DNA of 64,000 nucleotides from Parapristionchus giblindavisi (lineage: Eukaryota; Nematoda; Chromadorea; Rhabditida; Diplogasteridae): contig CALSFV010000273.1 of NCBI GenBank assembly GCA_943737045.1, positions 237,501-301,500 of the forward strand, written 5' to 3'. Made by a program: the position numbers and the translations under genes. Numbering within the stretch: position 1 is the first letter of the stretch; the number at the start of each line of letters is the position of its first letter. The notes under the pieces are model-generated. The model did no database searches. It saw only the letters and a program-made list of their open reading frames with translations, and had not been told where the DNA came from. This document shows, piece after piece, positions 37,231 through 48,639 of the stretch.

Positions 37231-40200
37231 TTAGCGATCCAAAACAACATAATAGTTGATAAAATAAATTTTAACAAACTTGTAAAGTTTACGAAGCACT
37301 CTCTTGGGTAGATTCAGTTTCTTTGGTGACAACAACCTGAAATAAATATTTCAATTTAAAAATATATATAAATATAATTAAGTAACCTTTTCTGGTCGAC
37401 CACTGCAACATCGTCATTCTCCTTTGCAATGATACTGCCGCTTAATTTTTATTTAATATTTTTCATTCCGTTTTTAGTCAAAAGATATATGGTTAGTAAG
37501 ACATGCTTTTTTTATATTCAAAAGCTAATCAATAAAAAGTGTCTGTACGGCATTATTACCATCCCTACTACTATAATATTAAAAAGTGTTCCGAAGCAAA
37601 CAAAACGTTCTATTCTTACGAAAAGCAACTGCGAGGATATAAAAGAAGAGGTCTTGTTGCCAAAATAAATTTTCAAATGTTAAAGCTTTTTTATACATTC
37701 AAAAAATGTTTGAAAATCGTTAATTCACTAACTTCTGTCGCTGATTCAGCACACCTAATCGTTTCATGACATTTCGCGACCATATTCTCAACTTTTTCAT
37801 CGATATAACGAGAACGACTGCTAGCTCGATAATGACGATCTCGTAGAGAACAAAGTATCCTGAATGATGAAATTGCACTCGGTTATCTCTCTAAATGTGT
37901 TGCTATCTGTTAGATAATATAATATTGGATAATGTTAGATAATTAGTTAATATCGATCGATATTACTCTACATGAGACGTATAGAGAATGATCAATGGCA
38001 TAGAGATTTTCACATGAAAGGTTCGAAAAAAATGGTGAATGAAATGAATGGTGGTTCTCTGTAAGGCGGTGTTACATTTCCAAAACGTGCGCACGCCGTA
38101 ACCTCCGCCGTAATGTCTCCGTCGTTACGGTGTGAGCGCGTTTTGAAAAATGTAACACCGCCTAACATTAATGGCCATTTGAAATACCTAGAACTGGCAG
38201 ATCTTTCGACTTTGGTATACTCTCGGAGAGGATTCCAAGGATGACAGTCATCGACATCATGGTCGTAAGACCCAGATTCACCTTAACTTATCGCTTAAAA
38301 CATTATGTTAGCAACTACCTGACTTAGGCGCAATACGAATGGCCTAGTGATTTAAGGTAACTTAAGGTAACTTAAAACTTACCGCATTGGCCTTAACATT
38401 AGTCTCATCATCCGCAGAGACGAACACTCCTATGCCGATCATGCAACCAATCAGGAAAGAGGGCGCTATCAGCATCTTCACCCAGAACTCGCTACGTCGA
38501 GTCATCGTCAGATTGTAGATCAACTTAAGGTAACTTAAAGTTAGCTAACTAAGTCATAATGTTAGCTGTTAAGGCACTAAGCACATAATAAAAACTAAAC
38601 GGTTGTCATAAGTTAAGGCATCAAGTGCAAGTGTCTTTTGTGAGTTAAAGGGAGCGTAGCCTCTCTCAATGGCCTCTTCATTGCGCACACTATTTCTCTG
38701 TTCTCTAACAACGAGAGAGCGTAGAGCGCTGAAGAGACCGTTGACAGAGGTGTAAGCACCTTTAAGCAGGACCATATGTTGGGTGTTAAGTCACTAAATT
38801 GTTAATAGACCTAAACGGTTAAGTTATAGGTTATGTTAAGTCGATAAGTGCAAGTGGCTTAAAGAAGGGGACCCACGAGATTTTGAGTGAACTATTGACC
38901 AGAAGATCATGGGGCATAGGAAGTGGCATTATGTTCTCTATTAGATATGAGCGAATGGGTGCATAGAGCGTGTAGCTCAGTGGTTAGTGGTTAGCGCTAG
39001 TAACCGCGTACGTGGGTTCGATTCTCGTTTGCAATTTTCTTTATATGCATCCTTCAAATTCAAAAACTCGCGCCTTCCCCTGGGGGATCGATGAACTTTA
39101 TGCTCGGATTACGACATTCCTGTGCACCTAAAATATTACAGAAAATTGTTTTTTGTATACAGGGAGATGTGATCTACAGTTCTGCCTGGCCAGTTTAGTC
39201 ACGAAAAAACTCGTGGGTCCCCTTCTTTAAGTACAATTCTATTCCCATATCGCCATGAGTGATCCGAGTCGATTCCAACATCGCCATCATCGCCATTCTG
39301 CAATCTCTACGGTCATTCCGAAGTTCACTAATAGAATTTCATCAAATGAAAGAAGACTGCAGTACTTTCAGCCCATATCGCTTACCATTATCCACATATC
39401 CTTCGTTTATCAGTATGTGATTGAATCACCAAACAATACAAAATGGTCATGCATAATGCATCGTTACATTTGTCTTTCATACCTACGCCGTAACGAAAGA
39501 GACGTGGCGGAGGAGGTTACGGCGTAGGCACGATAGGCAAATGTAACGATGCATTAGATGGAACATAATGAATGCTAGGGTGCTCTATTGTTTTAGTACT
39601 ATATCTTGAATCTCATAATCAAAGCTATTCTTGACCATTCGTGTATTTCTTGTATTGTTTCTGTTGAGAGTCTTGACGTGAAAGTTCGACAGCTGCCATT
39701 CCGGAGTGTCCTGCAATGATATTTCTAAATATTCACTTTTAAGAATACGACAAATCCAATTATCTTTCAATTTTTGCTAAATATCACATACTGCACATTA
39801 CACGCCGAAATAGTTTTCTGGCACAATGTTCCCCGTGTTTTTAAACGATAACCAATTGACTAATATCAAAACTCAATCGCAAACGTCGCTTATTTCAGGT
39901 CTATTTGCGCAGCGACTCTGATAATTGCAAAAATGAGTGGCAGTTAGAGTTTTTTCCACCAACAACCGTCTCCATAATTTCAACCTGCTCGTCCCATTCG
40001 CACATTTTATTTATTTTTTGTTCTTTTCTGTACCATGTTTTCTCGAAAAAGTGTTATATATTATTATTGTTATATTAATATTATTATCGAAGGGCTCACC
40101 AACACAATCATGTCATTCGTGAATCCTCCCACCAGACTCACTTCTTCTTCACGATAGATGGCGAGGAAGAAACAGAAGTCGCAGTTCTGCTTATCGAAGG

Positions 40201-43200
40201 GGAAGTGCGCGATCTGTATGCAAATATCGATTGAATCATGGAAAAACGACAGCAAATCTTATTCACATCAAATTCACAGATGTATGTCACGGCGTGTGCT
40301 CTTTCCGCGATCGCGTGACCGGTGTTGTTCACCTGAGAAAAAACAATTTTGGTCTTTGATCTTTGATCTTTGATCTTTGATCTTTAATACTCCCTTACTC
40401 TCTCTCTTCCTCACTCCTTCCCCCTTCCTCACTCCTTCCCCCTTCCTCACTCCTTCCCCCTTCCTCACTCCTTCCCCCTTCCTCACTCCTTCCCCCTTCC
40501 TCACTCCTTCCCCCTTCCTCACTCCTTCCCCCTTCCTCACTCCTTCCCCCTTCCTTCTCACTCCTTCCCCCTTCCTTCACTAGGGGAGGTGAGTGAAATA
40601 GTCTCTCCCGTATTGATCGACGACCCAATCCTCTTCTATCTAATCAACTACCGCCTAGTCGCTGTCTGTCTAGTACCGAAGGCAGAATCATAAATCATTG
40701 ATCGGTACCAGATAAGTTATGGAACATCTTAAATCATTATTGTCGCCTAATTCGTCTTCCTCATCCAGCTCCACATCGAAACGTCAACGCGTAGATGACG
40801 ACTCTCGATCAGAAGTGACGATCTCCGATCTTTGCTCAATGATGATTACTCTTCAAGCAGAAGTGAAGCGTGAACGTGAACGATCGATTGCCACTGAAGA
40901 GAAACTTCGCGAATTAGAAGAAACCACTAATCAACTACGTGAGTTGACAAAGACTCTCTCTTCTTCTATTCCGCCCCCTTGTGCCTGTTCATGTAACACT
41001 CCTGATACTGTTCTGGTTGATCCTTCCACGACTCCCAATCAATCGATCACTCCTCCCAATGATGGCCAAACGTCACCTCCTAATCCTCCAATAGAAGATA
41101 CTAAGGATCTTGAACGAAGTTTAGTACTCGCTCGGCTGCCTCTTAGCGATTCCCAAGATCCATATCAATCGTTATTTGATGATTACAACAGTGTTGTTCG
41201 TATCAGCTCAATTATTGGTTGTCCGTTCATGCCTCTATCTGTCTATCGCATGCCTGTATCGGGTAATGATTCATCCTTCCCTCGTCTTACAAAGGTCTTG
41301 TGTCCTACTAAGAAACATAGAGACTTAATGCTTAAATACGCATCAAGAATTAAATCTGACCCTCACTTTCGTGATGTGTATATTCGTGCCTCCATTGCAA
41401 ACCCCGCTGATAGACGCCCAACTCCACCCATAAATCGTAATAGTCGCCCCAATCGCATCCCCAACCGTACTAGATTAAATTCCTCTCATTCCAATTATTC
41501 AGTTCATACCAATAACTTCCCCAATCGTCGTGTTCAGCCTAATTATCATAATCAGCCCCAGTCGTTCCAGTCATATCGTCCCATTTCTAGACCCAATACT
41601 ATACCCTTTAATCCTTATCAATGTCATTTTCCCACACCTTATATGTCATATCAATCGCAATATGGTGCTCCACCCAACTTCGGTCTCCCTATCACTCCTC
41701 TAATGTCAAACTGGTAAAGAATCACCGGTCCTTTAATCAGAACAGATCAGTCATTATTAACGCTTTCTCTGCCAACTGTCGCTCGATTAAGAATAAGTTG
41801 CCTTTCCTTGCTCAGATCCTTTCCAAAAATTATTCAATTATTTGTCTATATGAAAGCTGGCTTAGTCCAATCATACCAAATTCACTATTACTTAATGGTC
41901 AAGACCATAATTACCACGTATTTCGTAGAGACCGCAATAAAAATGGTGGCGGGGTCATAATTATAGTCCACTCTACCATAAATGTCATTCAAATATCAGA
42001 TCAAATGGTTAAAGGGAGCCACGAACTTTTGGCACTAGACTTAAACATAAACAGCGATCTTATTAGAATTGTTTGTATTTACCGAAACCCAAAGGCAAAT
42101 ACCATGCAAACCGAAAGTATGGTGAAATCAATAACCGATCTATCATCTTGCCCCCAACCAACTATTCTTACAGGTGATTTCAATTTTCCAGATATTGATT
42201 GGTCCATTCCACCACATAATCAAGCATGTTCCCCACCTTCCAGATCATTTATAGATTTTTGTATTTCCACAAAGTTTGCACAACTAGTAACTGAGCCTAC
42301 GCACAGACTCGGTAACACGCTCGATCTTCTATTGTGCAATCATCCAAAATTAATCAATAAAACTAGTGTTGGACCTCCATTCTGTACCTCTGATCATTAT
42401 TCGATAGAGTTTTCTCTCTCAATCAATCACGCCACTCCCTTCTTTATCCTGAAGAGGGATTATAAATCACCCAATTATGATCTCATCAATATGCAACTAG
42501 CAAATGTTGACTGGACTGGTTTATTTTCCACTATGAACTCGGTAGATAGTATGTATGATCTCTTCATCAAAACCATTCAGAAATCCATAGATACTCATGT
42601 CCCATGGTGTAGAGTGAACATTAATCACGGTAAATTGCCGCCCCATATTGAGCGTTTATTGAACAAGCGCTTTATGGCGTGGCAAAAATCTATTAGCCAT
42701 GCTTCGTCTGAAAATAGTCGTATCTTTGAAACCTTAAACAAAAGATTCAGAAAGGAGCTAATTCGCTATCATAAAAATGTAGAAAGGAGAATTATTGATA
42801 GTGAAGATAGAAATAAGTTCTTTACTTATATGAAACGCTGTTCAAATGCCGAAAAAGGTATTGACGGCTTGAGAGACGGTAACGGAACAACCATTCTCAA
42901 TGACGTAGATAAGGCGAACCTTCTTGCAAATACATTTGTCAGCGTTTTTACTACCGACAACGGTATCGTCCCAACCCCTAAACCAATTCCAAACATAGGA
43001 AATTTCCAAGAGCCGGTATTTCTAAGACACGAAATCTGCGAACTTATAAATAGATGGAAAAAGTCCTCATGTAGAACTCCAGAAAATATTAACCTCAATT
43101 TCATTAAAAGGATATCCATCCCTATAGCTGAACCACTAGAGATTATCTTTAGAACTTCATTTGAAACAGGAGTCACACCTAGACAGTGGAAACACTCCAT

Positions 43201-46200
43201 TGTTACTCCTGTGAAGAAATCCCCTCCTTTCTCAGATCCTCTTAACTATAGACCAATCTCAATTACATCATTTTTCTGTAGAGTCTTTGAACGCATTTTA
43301 AGCAAGTCTATAATATCACATTGTGAATCTTTGGAAATATTCCCTGATGAACAGTACGGCTTTAGAAAGCATAGATCACGTGAACTTCAAATGTTGGAAG
43401 TACTTGAACACTGGTCTGCCTCACTTAGTAATGGACAGCCAGTTGACGTAATATATTTTGACTTTGCTAAGGCATTTGATAGAGTATCCCACCCCAAACT
43501 TCTAGCTAAACTCAACACGATTGGTTTATCCTCTAAAACCTTACGTTGGATTTCTGATTATCTCAACAACAGAACTTTTCAAGTTAGAGTAAAAGATAAA
43601 CTCTCTGAGTGTCACCCTGTAACTAGTGGAGTGCCACAGGGCTCAGTACTTGGGCCCTTGCTCTTTCTCATTTTCACATCTGAACTACCCATACTGGTAC
43701 AAAAAGATGGTGTACTGGCTCGCCTATATGCAGATGACATTAAGATATACAGATCATTCAGTAGTGGGGATCCTCCTCAACCCCTTCAAACTGCTGTTGA
43801 CACTATTGTTAAATGGTCAAACGACTGGCAATTACCTCTAGCATCTCATAAATGTAACTCCCTACACCTAGGTAGAGCGAATCCTTCAAGAGTCTATACT
43901 ATTGGAGGCATTAATCTAAATCAAAAAGAAGTAGTCAAAGATCTAGGATTTATAGTTCAAAGAAGCCTGACTTTCTCGGATCATTGTAGAGCAATATCAA
44001 TCAAAGCGAAATCAGCCTGTCACATAATTATGCGGGCTCTAAGAACTAATAACCCGATAATTCTACTTAAAGCATATTCAACCTATATTAGGCCTATTCT
44101 AGAGAGTGCTTGCACAGTATTCAATCCCTACCAGAAAAAAGACATAAAAATATTGGAAAAGGTGCAAAATTATTTCACAAGAAGAGTGTTTGCTCGTTGC
44201 TACAAATCTTCGTGGGAGAATATGCCAAGTAGTAGTGCACGTAATGCAAAACTAGTTCTTGATACCCTCGAACAGCGCAGGTTAAACGTCGACTTAAAAA
44301 TGTCTATGAAACTACTAAGAGGAAAAATTAAGATCTCAAACAATAAATCTCACTATTTTAAAACCTATGCTACAAGAAATGGATTAAACTTCTCCGACGC
44401 TGGGTCTCGTTTCCAATACAGGCATAACAGTTTCTTCTTGCGAGCGGCACGTTTACTTACTCGGCCCGAAAACAGAATAAGCTTTTAAAATTAAAATTAA
44501 TGACTGATCAGTTCCATGCATTTCTTATTCTTATCTTCATCATATATTCGATCTCCTCTAGTCCCTTCCTCCATCCTCACATTTTTGTAAGATTGACCTT
44601 TCACTTTTACAACTACAACTATTTATTTATTTACTGTTTGTTCGTTACATGTTTACCTATTATGGTGAATAAATTATTATTACTCTAATAAAGGCTGAAT
44701 TGTCCGGTAGCACTGGGGTGTAGGCCGAGCTGCAATACACGATCATTTAAATCAATAGCTACCAATACCGTATACCCGCTGATTCCACAGTTATCAAAAT
44801 TTACCGTACACTTATCCCTATTTATAATACATAATAACTACCGTATTCATTCCTATAGTAATGAATGTATGCCGTATGCATACCTGTCGCATGCGCCAAT
44901 CTCCGGATGCCATATCGTATCGTACTGTAGGTAAACGTGGTCTATGCCACCATATTCTGACGGATCCCACACCAGTCGTGGATCTCGCCACTCCTGATAG
45001 AGATCAAAGATCAAAGATCAAGAATCAAAGATCAGAGATTAAAATCTCACAGACTCTCCGACAAGCACCGTATAGATTTGCTGCTCTCGCTCTTCCTGCA
45101 GGGATTTTTTTTAAATATTAATATTATAATTAAATATTTCACAAAAAAAATTAACAATGTGCCTTATGGTGTTTCGTGGGCTACGTCTAAATGTGAAAGA
45201 TGCAAGATCAAAGATCAAAGATCAAATATCGTACCACTCTGATTAATCGAACGAATATCAACTGATTATGGATCACTGCAGGTTCACTGCTGGTCAGCGA
45301 TCGTCTCTCTCAAAAGAAATAATCATCGAATAGTAAACTTTTAAGGCACTAAATAAATAAACTAGTAAACAATCAATAAACAAATAAACAATAAACTAGT
45401 AAACAATCAATAAACTTCAAATGTCACGAAAACTTTCTATGAATACTGTAAGTGTTGTATGGACTTAATCTTGCATCATATTTCTCCATTAGTGTGTCGA
45501 TTAGCCGATGGTTATGGGAGTAAAACGATTCTGAAAATTAGATTATATTAATTTATTTAATTATTTACTGTTTAATCAATATTGTATATTTTAATTTGCT
45601 GCGTAAATTGTTTGTTTTTAATTAACTGGAAGTAAAACGATCAATCAAAGGCCAATCTACTCAATAAATGTTAGTGCAAGGACACAACGTTTCTCCAACA
45701 TAGGAGGAGCTGTTATTGAAAACTTGGCTTGCAAAATGCCATAAAAATTGCGGATTGGTGCACCATGATTCCTTGACCACTTTTTTCGCTCTACCTTTTC
45801 TCTGTCATACCATGGCTGCTTTCAGAGCGTTAAAAATTGCACAAAAGCGTTAAATATAGCACTTCACAGGTCTTGTGTACTGTTGAGTACACTTGTTTTC
45901 TGTAATGCATCGTTACATTTAGCTTACGTGCATACGCCGTAACCTCCTCCGCCGCGTCTCCGTCGTTACGGCGGACGTTACGGCGTAGGCACGTAAGACA
46001 AATGTAACGATGCATAAGGGAAATTATGAGACCAAAGCCTACGTTCTCATGAAACGCACCGGTGCGTGCAAGTTCAAGCTGTCACATGAACTAATAGTTG
46101 CATTATGGAGTGGGACTAATCAATGGGAGTGTTTCTCTCATTGATTATGCATAAGTTAGTAGGAATATGCAGAATATTGAACAAAATTCACCTATTTTTG

Positions 46201-47253
46201 ATTAAATATGTTGTTAAAACTTTTTTATTTGTCCTTGTCCTATTGCAACCATCAAAATCAATCAATATGATATGTGAGTACAGTATGAAAATGCACAATT
46301 AAACTTCCTTGCAAGACATGATATAACCTTCTCAATGCATTAGTAAATTTGTTTTTCAATTAAATTATCATTGGCCTAGCAGTGCTCTCCCGTAGGACTT
46401 CGCGTGACTTGCATAACGGAATAACTTCACCTTTTTTATTAGTTAGATAGATGTTTTTAATTTTGAGTATTTGCTGGAAAAAAGAGAAACGATGACGATA
46501 ATTAAAGAAAGCCGATTAAAGAATCTCATTTCTTAGCCCATTTCTTTTTCTAATCTAATTTGGCCTTTACCCCGAATTGTTTTGGTGTCTTTTCAGTGCC
46601 TATTTAGTGTCCACGAGTACTCCTACACCCTATGCAAGTAAAAACAGAGCGTCCCCCTGTTTTTGAGGACCTCGCAGTTGGAAGTGAAGAAAATAATACG
46701 GACGGAAATAACCGTAAGAACAAGCAACGTTTATGTTGGATGATGATCTAACACGGGGAGTCTCACAAGTCAGCCTGTTTTTAGATGAAAATAGCACCGT
46801 TTTCGAAATTAAATATACTTAACAATAAGCTTCGTGAAAATCGATATTAAAATAGGCTTCATTACCTCTGTATTTACATTTGCATTTGCAGTTGCAGTTT
46901 TTAGAGTTGCATTAGGCTTTAAGGGTTTGAAAAAACTGGCAAACAGACAATTCACCTTAGGATTGAATGCTGCTCTTTTAAAATCTTAAAAGTGGTTAAG
47001 TTTTTCACTGGTTCAACTTTCCGGTTTATCTTATGCTTTATTAATTTTAGATTTAGATGGAGCAGGTTTTTGTGTAAAGCACGTTAAAACACTCTCAAAT
47101 TTATCCCTGGAAATCTGGACATGATCGGTTGAGATTGAAAAAAGTTATTCCGAAAAAAAGCAAATCATGGAGTTTACACGGTACTGTACCTTCATTGATG
47201 CTCTGTCCTCCACTCAAGTGCAGTAATATGAAGTAGAAGAAGAGCGAGATCAT
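37231..47253 (-). CDS. Third Cys-loop ligand-gated ion channel subunit, diverged, with a LINE inside
   Basis: Minus-strand exons recognised: signal peptide MISLFFYFILLHLSGG from 47253; about 45235-45320 (IFVRLIRV); about 45055-45113; 44884-44993 (EYGGIDHVY); 40267-40332 (TYICEFD); 40100-40213 (FPFDKQNC, completing C-x13-C); 39600-39710 (WQLSNFHVKTLN); 38383-38523 (M1: RRSEFWVKMLIAPSFL); 38188-38281 (M2: GLTTMMSMTVILGILSE); 37729-37859 (M3: YFVLYEIVIIELAVVLVI); 37387-37421; and a last exon from 37336. Depending on the join, the last exon ends at 37289 (tail ...ESAS) or 37231; neither gives a clear M4. Exon lengths match the tandem paralogs (110, about 114, 94). The join 44884/40332 does not keep phase, and a LINE stands exactly there, so the gene may be broken. 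No exon was found in 45330-47180. Confidence 0.7.
38065..38162. mobile_element. MITE with TAA target duplication, 98 bp
   Basis: Ends GGCGGTGTTACATTT and AAATGTAACACCGCC are flanked by TAA on both sides. The core contains 'gccgtaacctccgccgtaa'-type sequence shared with the MITEs at 39457 and 45906. It lies in a receptor intron. Confidence 0.8.
38863..39226. mobile_element. TTAA-flanked element enclosing a tRNA-like/SINE segment
   Basis: Ends AGAAGGGGACCCACGAG and CTCGTGGGTCCCCTTCT lie between TTAA at 38859-38862 and 39227-39230, a piggyBac-type target. Inside, 38962-39140 carries 'gcgtgtagctcagtggttag' and 'gggttcgattctcg' (A and B boxes) plus the body shared with the 3.06-3.51 kb element. 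Whether the SINE inserted into a MITE or the tRNA-like part belongs to the element is unclear. It sits in a receptor intron. Confidence 0.75.
39457..39553. mobile_element. MITE, 97 bp, TGCATCGTTACATTTG ends
   Basis: Ends TGCATCGTTACATTTG and its complement, flanked by TAA on the left and TTA on the right. The internal 'ttacggcgtaggca' palindromic core matches 45906-46014 and resembles 38065-38162. It lies in the intron upstream of exon 39600-39710 on the genomic plus side. Confidence 0.75.
40719..41717 (+). CDS. LINE ORF1 protein, 332 aa
   Basis: Probable nucleic-acid-binding ORF1p of the retrotransposon. Residues about 10-16 are a Ser run, then KRQRVDDD. About 40-85 is a charged heptad-like stretch (LQAEVKRERERSIATEEKLR) likely to be a coiled coil. 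A Pro/Thr/Ser-rich linker follows. From about 130 comes a globular part with SLVLARLPLSDSQDPYQS and LTKVLCPTKKHRDLMLKYAS, reminiscent of the RRM-like folds of other ORF1 proteins. The C-terminal 100 residues are Asn/Arg/Pro/Tyr-rich and basic. No CCHC zinc knuckle is seen. The stop lies inside the start of ORF2, in a different frame. Confidence 0.8.
   Translation: MEHLKSLLSPNSSSSSSSTSKRQRVDDDSRSEVTISDLCSMMITLQAEVKRERERSIATEEKLRELEETTNQLRELTKTLSSSIPPPCACSCNTPDTVLVDPSTTPNQSITPPNDGQTSPPNPPIEDTKDLERSLVLARLPLSDSQDPYQSLFDDYNSVVRISSIIGCPFMPLSVYRMPVSGNDSSFPRLTKVLCPTKKHRDLMLKYASRIKSDPHFRDVYIRASIANPADRRPTPPINRNSRPNRIPNRTRLNSSHSNYSVHTNNFPNRRVQPNYHNQPQSFQSYRPISRPNTIPFNPYQCHFPTPYMSYQSQYGAPPNFGLPITPLMSNW
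41621..44488 (+). CDS. LINE ORF2: AP endonuclease plus reverse transcriptase
   Basis: Makes the nick and cDNA for target-primed reverse transcription. N-terminal endonuclease: NCRSIKNKL, YESWL, GGGVIIIV, LTGDFNFPDIDW, TLDLLLCN and SDHYSIEF, so catalytic Asn, Glu, Asp and His positions are present. The reverse transcriptase begins near WKHSIVTPVKK and has NYRPISITS, YFDFAKAFDRVSH, SGVPQGSVLGPLLF and the active-site YADD. A C-terminal region with LGFIVQRSLTF and a Cys/His-poor tail follows. No stop or frameshift is seen over 955 codons, though true initiation is probably downstream of 41621, near the ORF1 stop. Intactness suggests recent activity. Confidence 0.93.
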   Translation: MSFSHTLYVISIAIWCSTQLRSPYHSSNVKLVKNHRSFNQNRSVIINAFSANCRSIKNKLPFLAQILSKNYSIICLYESWLSPIIPNSLLLNGQDHNYHVFRRDRNKNGGGVIIIVHSTINVIQISDQMVKGSHELLALDLNINSDLIRIVCIYRNPKANTMQTESMVKSITDLSSCPQPTILTGDFNFPDIDWSIPPHNQACSPPSRSFIDFCISTKFAQLVTEPTHRLGNTLDLLLCNHPKLINKTSVGPPFCTSDHYSIEFSLSINHATPFFILKRDYKSPNYDLINMQLANVDWTGLFSTMNSVDSMYDLFIKTIQKSIDTHVPWCRVNINHGKLPPHIERLLNKRFMAWQKSISHASSENSRIFETLNKRFRKELIRYHKNVERRIIDSEDRNKFFTYMKRCSNAEKGIDGLRDGNGTTILNDVDKANLLANTFVSVFTTDNGIVPTPKPIPNIGNFQEPVFLRHEICELINRWKKSSCRTPENINLNFIKRISIPIAEPLEIIFRTSFETGVTPRQWKHSIVTPVKKSPPFSDPLNYRPISITSFFCRVFERILSKSIISHCESLEIFPDEQYGFRKHRSRELQMLEVLEHWSASLSNGQPVDVIYFDFAKAFDRVSHPKLLAKLNTIGLSSKTLRWISDYLNNRTFQVRVKDKLSECHPVTSGVPQGSVLGPLLFLIFTSELPILVQKDGVLARLYADDIKIYRSFSSGDPPQPLQTAVDTIVKWSNDWQLPLASHKCNSLHLGRANPSRVYTIGGINLNQKEVVKDLGFIVQRSLTFSDHCRAISIKAKSACHIIMRALRTNNPIILLKAYSTYIRPILESACTVFNPYQKKDIKILEKVQNYFTRRVFARCYKSSWENMPSSSARNAKLVLDTLEQRRLNVDLKMSMKLLRGKIKISNNKSHYFKTYATRNGLNFSDAGSRFQYRHNSFFLRAARLLTRPENRISF
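45906..46014. mobile_element. MITE, 109 bp, TAA target duplication
   Basis: TGCATCGTTACATTT and its complement at the ends, TAA at 45903-45905 and 46015-46017, and a 'gccgtaacctcctccgccg' core. Same family as 39457-39553. A TAA duplication fits Harbinger-type elements. Nothing else recognisable lies in 46018-47180. Confidence 0.85.
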
Positions 47254-47676
47254 CTATAGGTAAACTTCGATTTTTGACATTAACATTGAATCAACTTTAT
47301 CATCTTTTAATCGATTTAATCGAAACATCGTTCAATAAAAAATAATGATGAGAGTAATAGCATTATATAGGCTCAGAAGACACAAGGCGAATGAAAGTGA
47401 ATAGGATGGTATAGCACAAATACGGTACAATAACTTAAGAAACGGAAGAAGAACATTTTGTGTCCCGAAACGAGCTCTAGCGCAGGCCGCATTTTGCTAA
47501 TTTCGTAGACTAACAATAAGCCATGCCCTCTTCTTCCCACCATCTTGCGAGGTGATGAATATTCATGTAATTTTCATGAGTGTTTTCCACACGAAGACCC
47601 CCAAGAAAGACCTCAAATACAAACACATTGCGGTAAAAATAAGATGAAAGAGAGGCCGATTGACGAACAGACTCTG

Positions 47677-47848
47677 GTATTTCAAAACTTGAAGTTTGCT
47701 TTAAATCTACTTAAATTGTAGTCACATTTCCACTTAAAGTAGACTCACGTCTCAATTTTAATAGACTTGCGTAGTCACGTCACACTTTAAGTAGACTTAC
47801 ATTTCACTTAAGTGAAAGTGTAAGTGCACTTCAAGTTTTGAAATACTA
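47677..47848. mobile_element. MITE-like inverted-end element (TATTTCAAAACTTGAAGT)
   Basis: TATTTCAAAACTTGAAGT and its complement stand about 170 bp apart, with an internal 'ttaagtagactt' motif repeated in both directions. Flanks read CTCT and AGAG, so no direct target duplication is seen. The rest of 47254-48600 has only a family A hairpin (48385-48492). Confidence 0.65.
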
Positions 47849-48639
47849 GAGGAGGATAGTTATTAGGTTGATGCGAATGTTTCTTTGCAACACTTCGGAC
47901 ATATCTTTTTTGTTGTTTATCACCTCCGCTCTCAATTCACGAAGGACACTTCCGACTGCCTAATAATATATTATATATGAAAATGACTCCTTAATGGGAT
48001 CCTTTGTCAATTACCATACCCTAACCAACAGCCAGAAATATTTTCCAAATTTTGTGGAGCATTTTGAAAGCTTTTACTATAATTTATTGCTTTCTAAATT
48101 TTGGTTTACGTAGTTTTCCAATAAAAAACGAAATAAATAAAAATTGGTTGAGAAGAACGGCTTTGGAAAAACGTGAAAAAATTAGTTCATGATAAATTAC
48201 ATAGGTGAAATACCTTGGTAAGAAAAAAATGTCATCCAAAATGTGGGAATGTATAGAATCATCTAAACATTTTTTATTCGGACCGGTTCTCTAACGGAGG
48301 CTACTCTCTATTTAAAACCCTGTACGACGATTGATGAATAAAATAGAGAGAGGCCGTCGACCGAGATTTTTGGCCGTATGAAGCCACACTTGAAACTTGA
48401 AACTCATCACTCTGGCAACACTCTATCGCTTTCCTTTTCTGCGTAAGCGCATGGCCAGAGCGGAGAGTTAAATTACTTGGAGCGCGCTTTTAAGGAACAG
48501 ATAACAAAAGTGGCTATATGAGCTAAGAACACTTTTCCAGCAATGGATACATCGACAAACAAGGCCATGAATGAGACAAAACGACAAGTCTAATCAGTCT
48601 AATAGACACAAAGGGGCTTGACTCGCTTTGATGAACATT

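Larger units (their letters stand above)
40386..44690 (+). mobile_element. Full-length APE-type non-LTR retrotransposon (LINE)
   Basis: Two long intact ORFs (40719-41717 and 41621-44488) follow a pyrimidine-rich 5' region with about ten copies of an 18-bp 'cctcactccttccccctt' unit (40408-40580). The 3' end is near 'ctctaataaaggctg' (44690) without a long poly-A. It lies in the third receptor gene in the opposite direction. Neither the exact 5' end nor a target duplication could be fixed. Endonuclease plus RT order and the ORF1/ORF2 overlap fit the CR1/Jockey group. Confidence 0.85.

Noticed and set aside
36996..37277. Missing M4 exon of the third receptor
   Set aside because: Hydrophobic but cannot be joined in frame to the last exon, and it looks like AT-rich 3' flanking DNA.
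42826..43200. 124-aa minus-strand frame inside the LINE
   Set aside because: Antisense shadow of the reverse transcriptase ORF.
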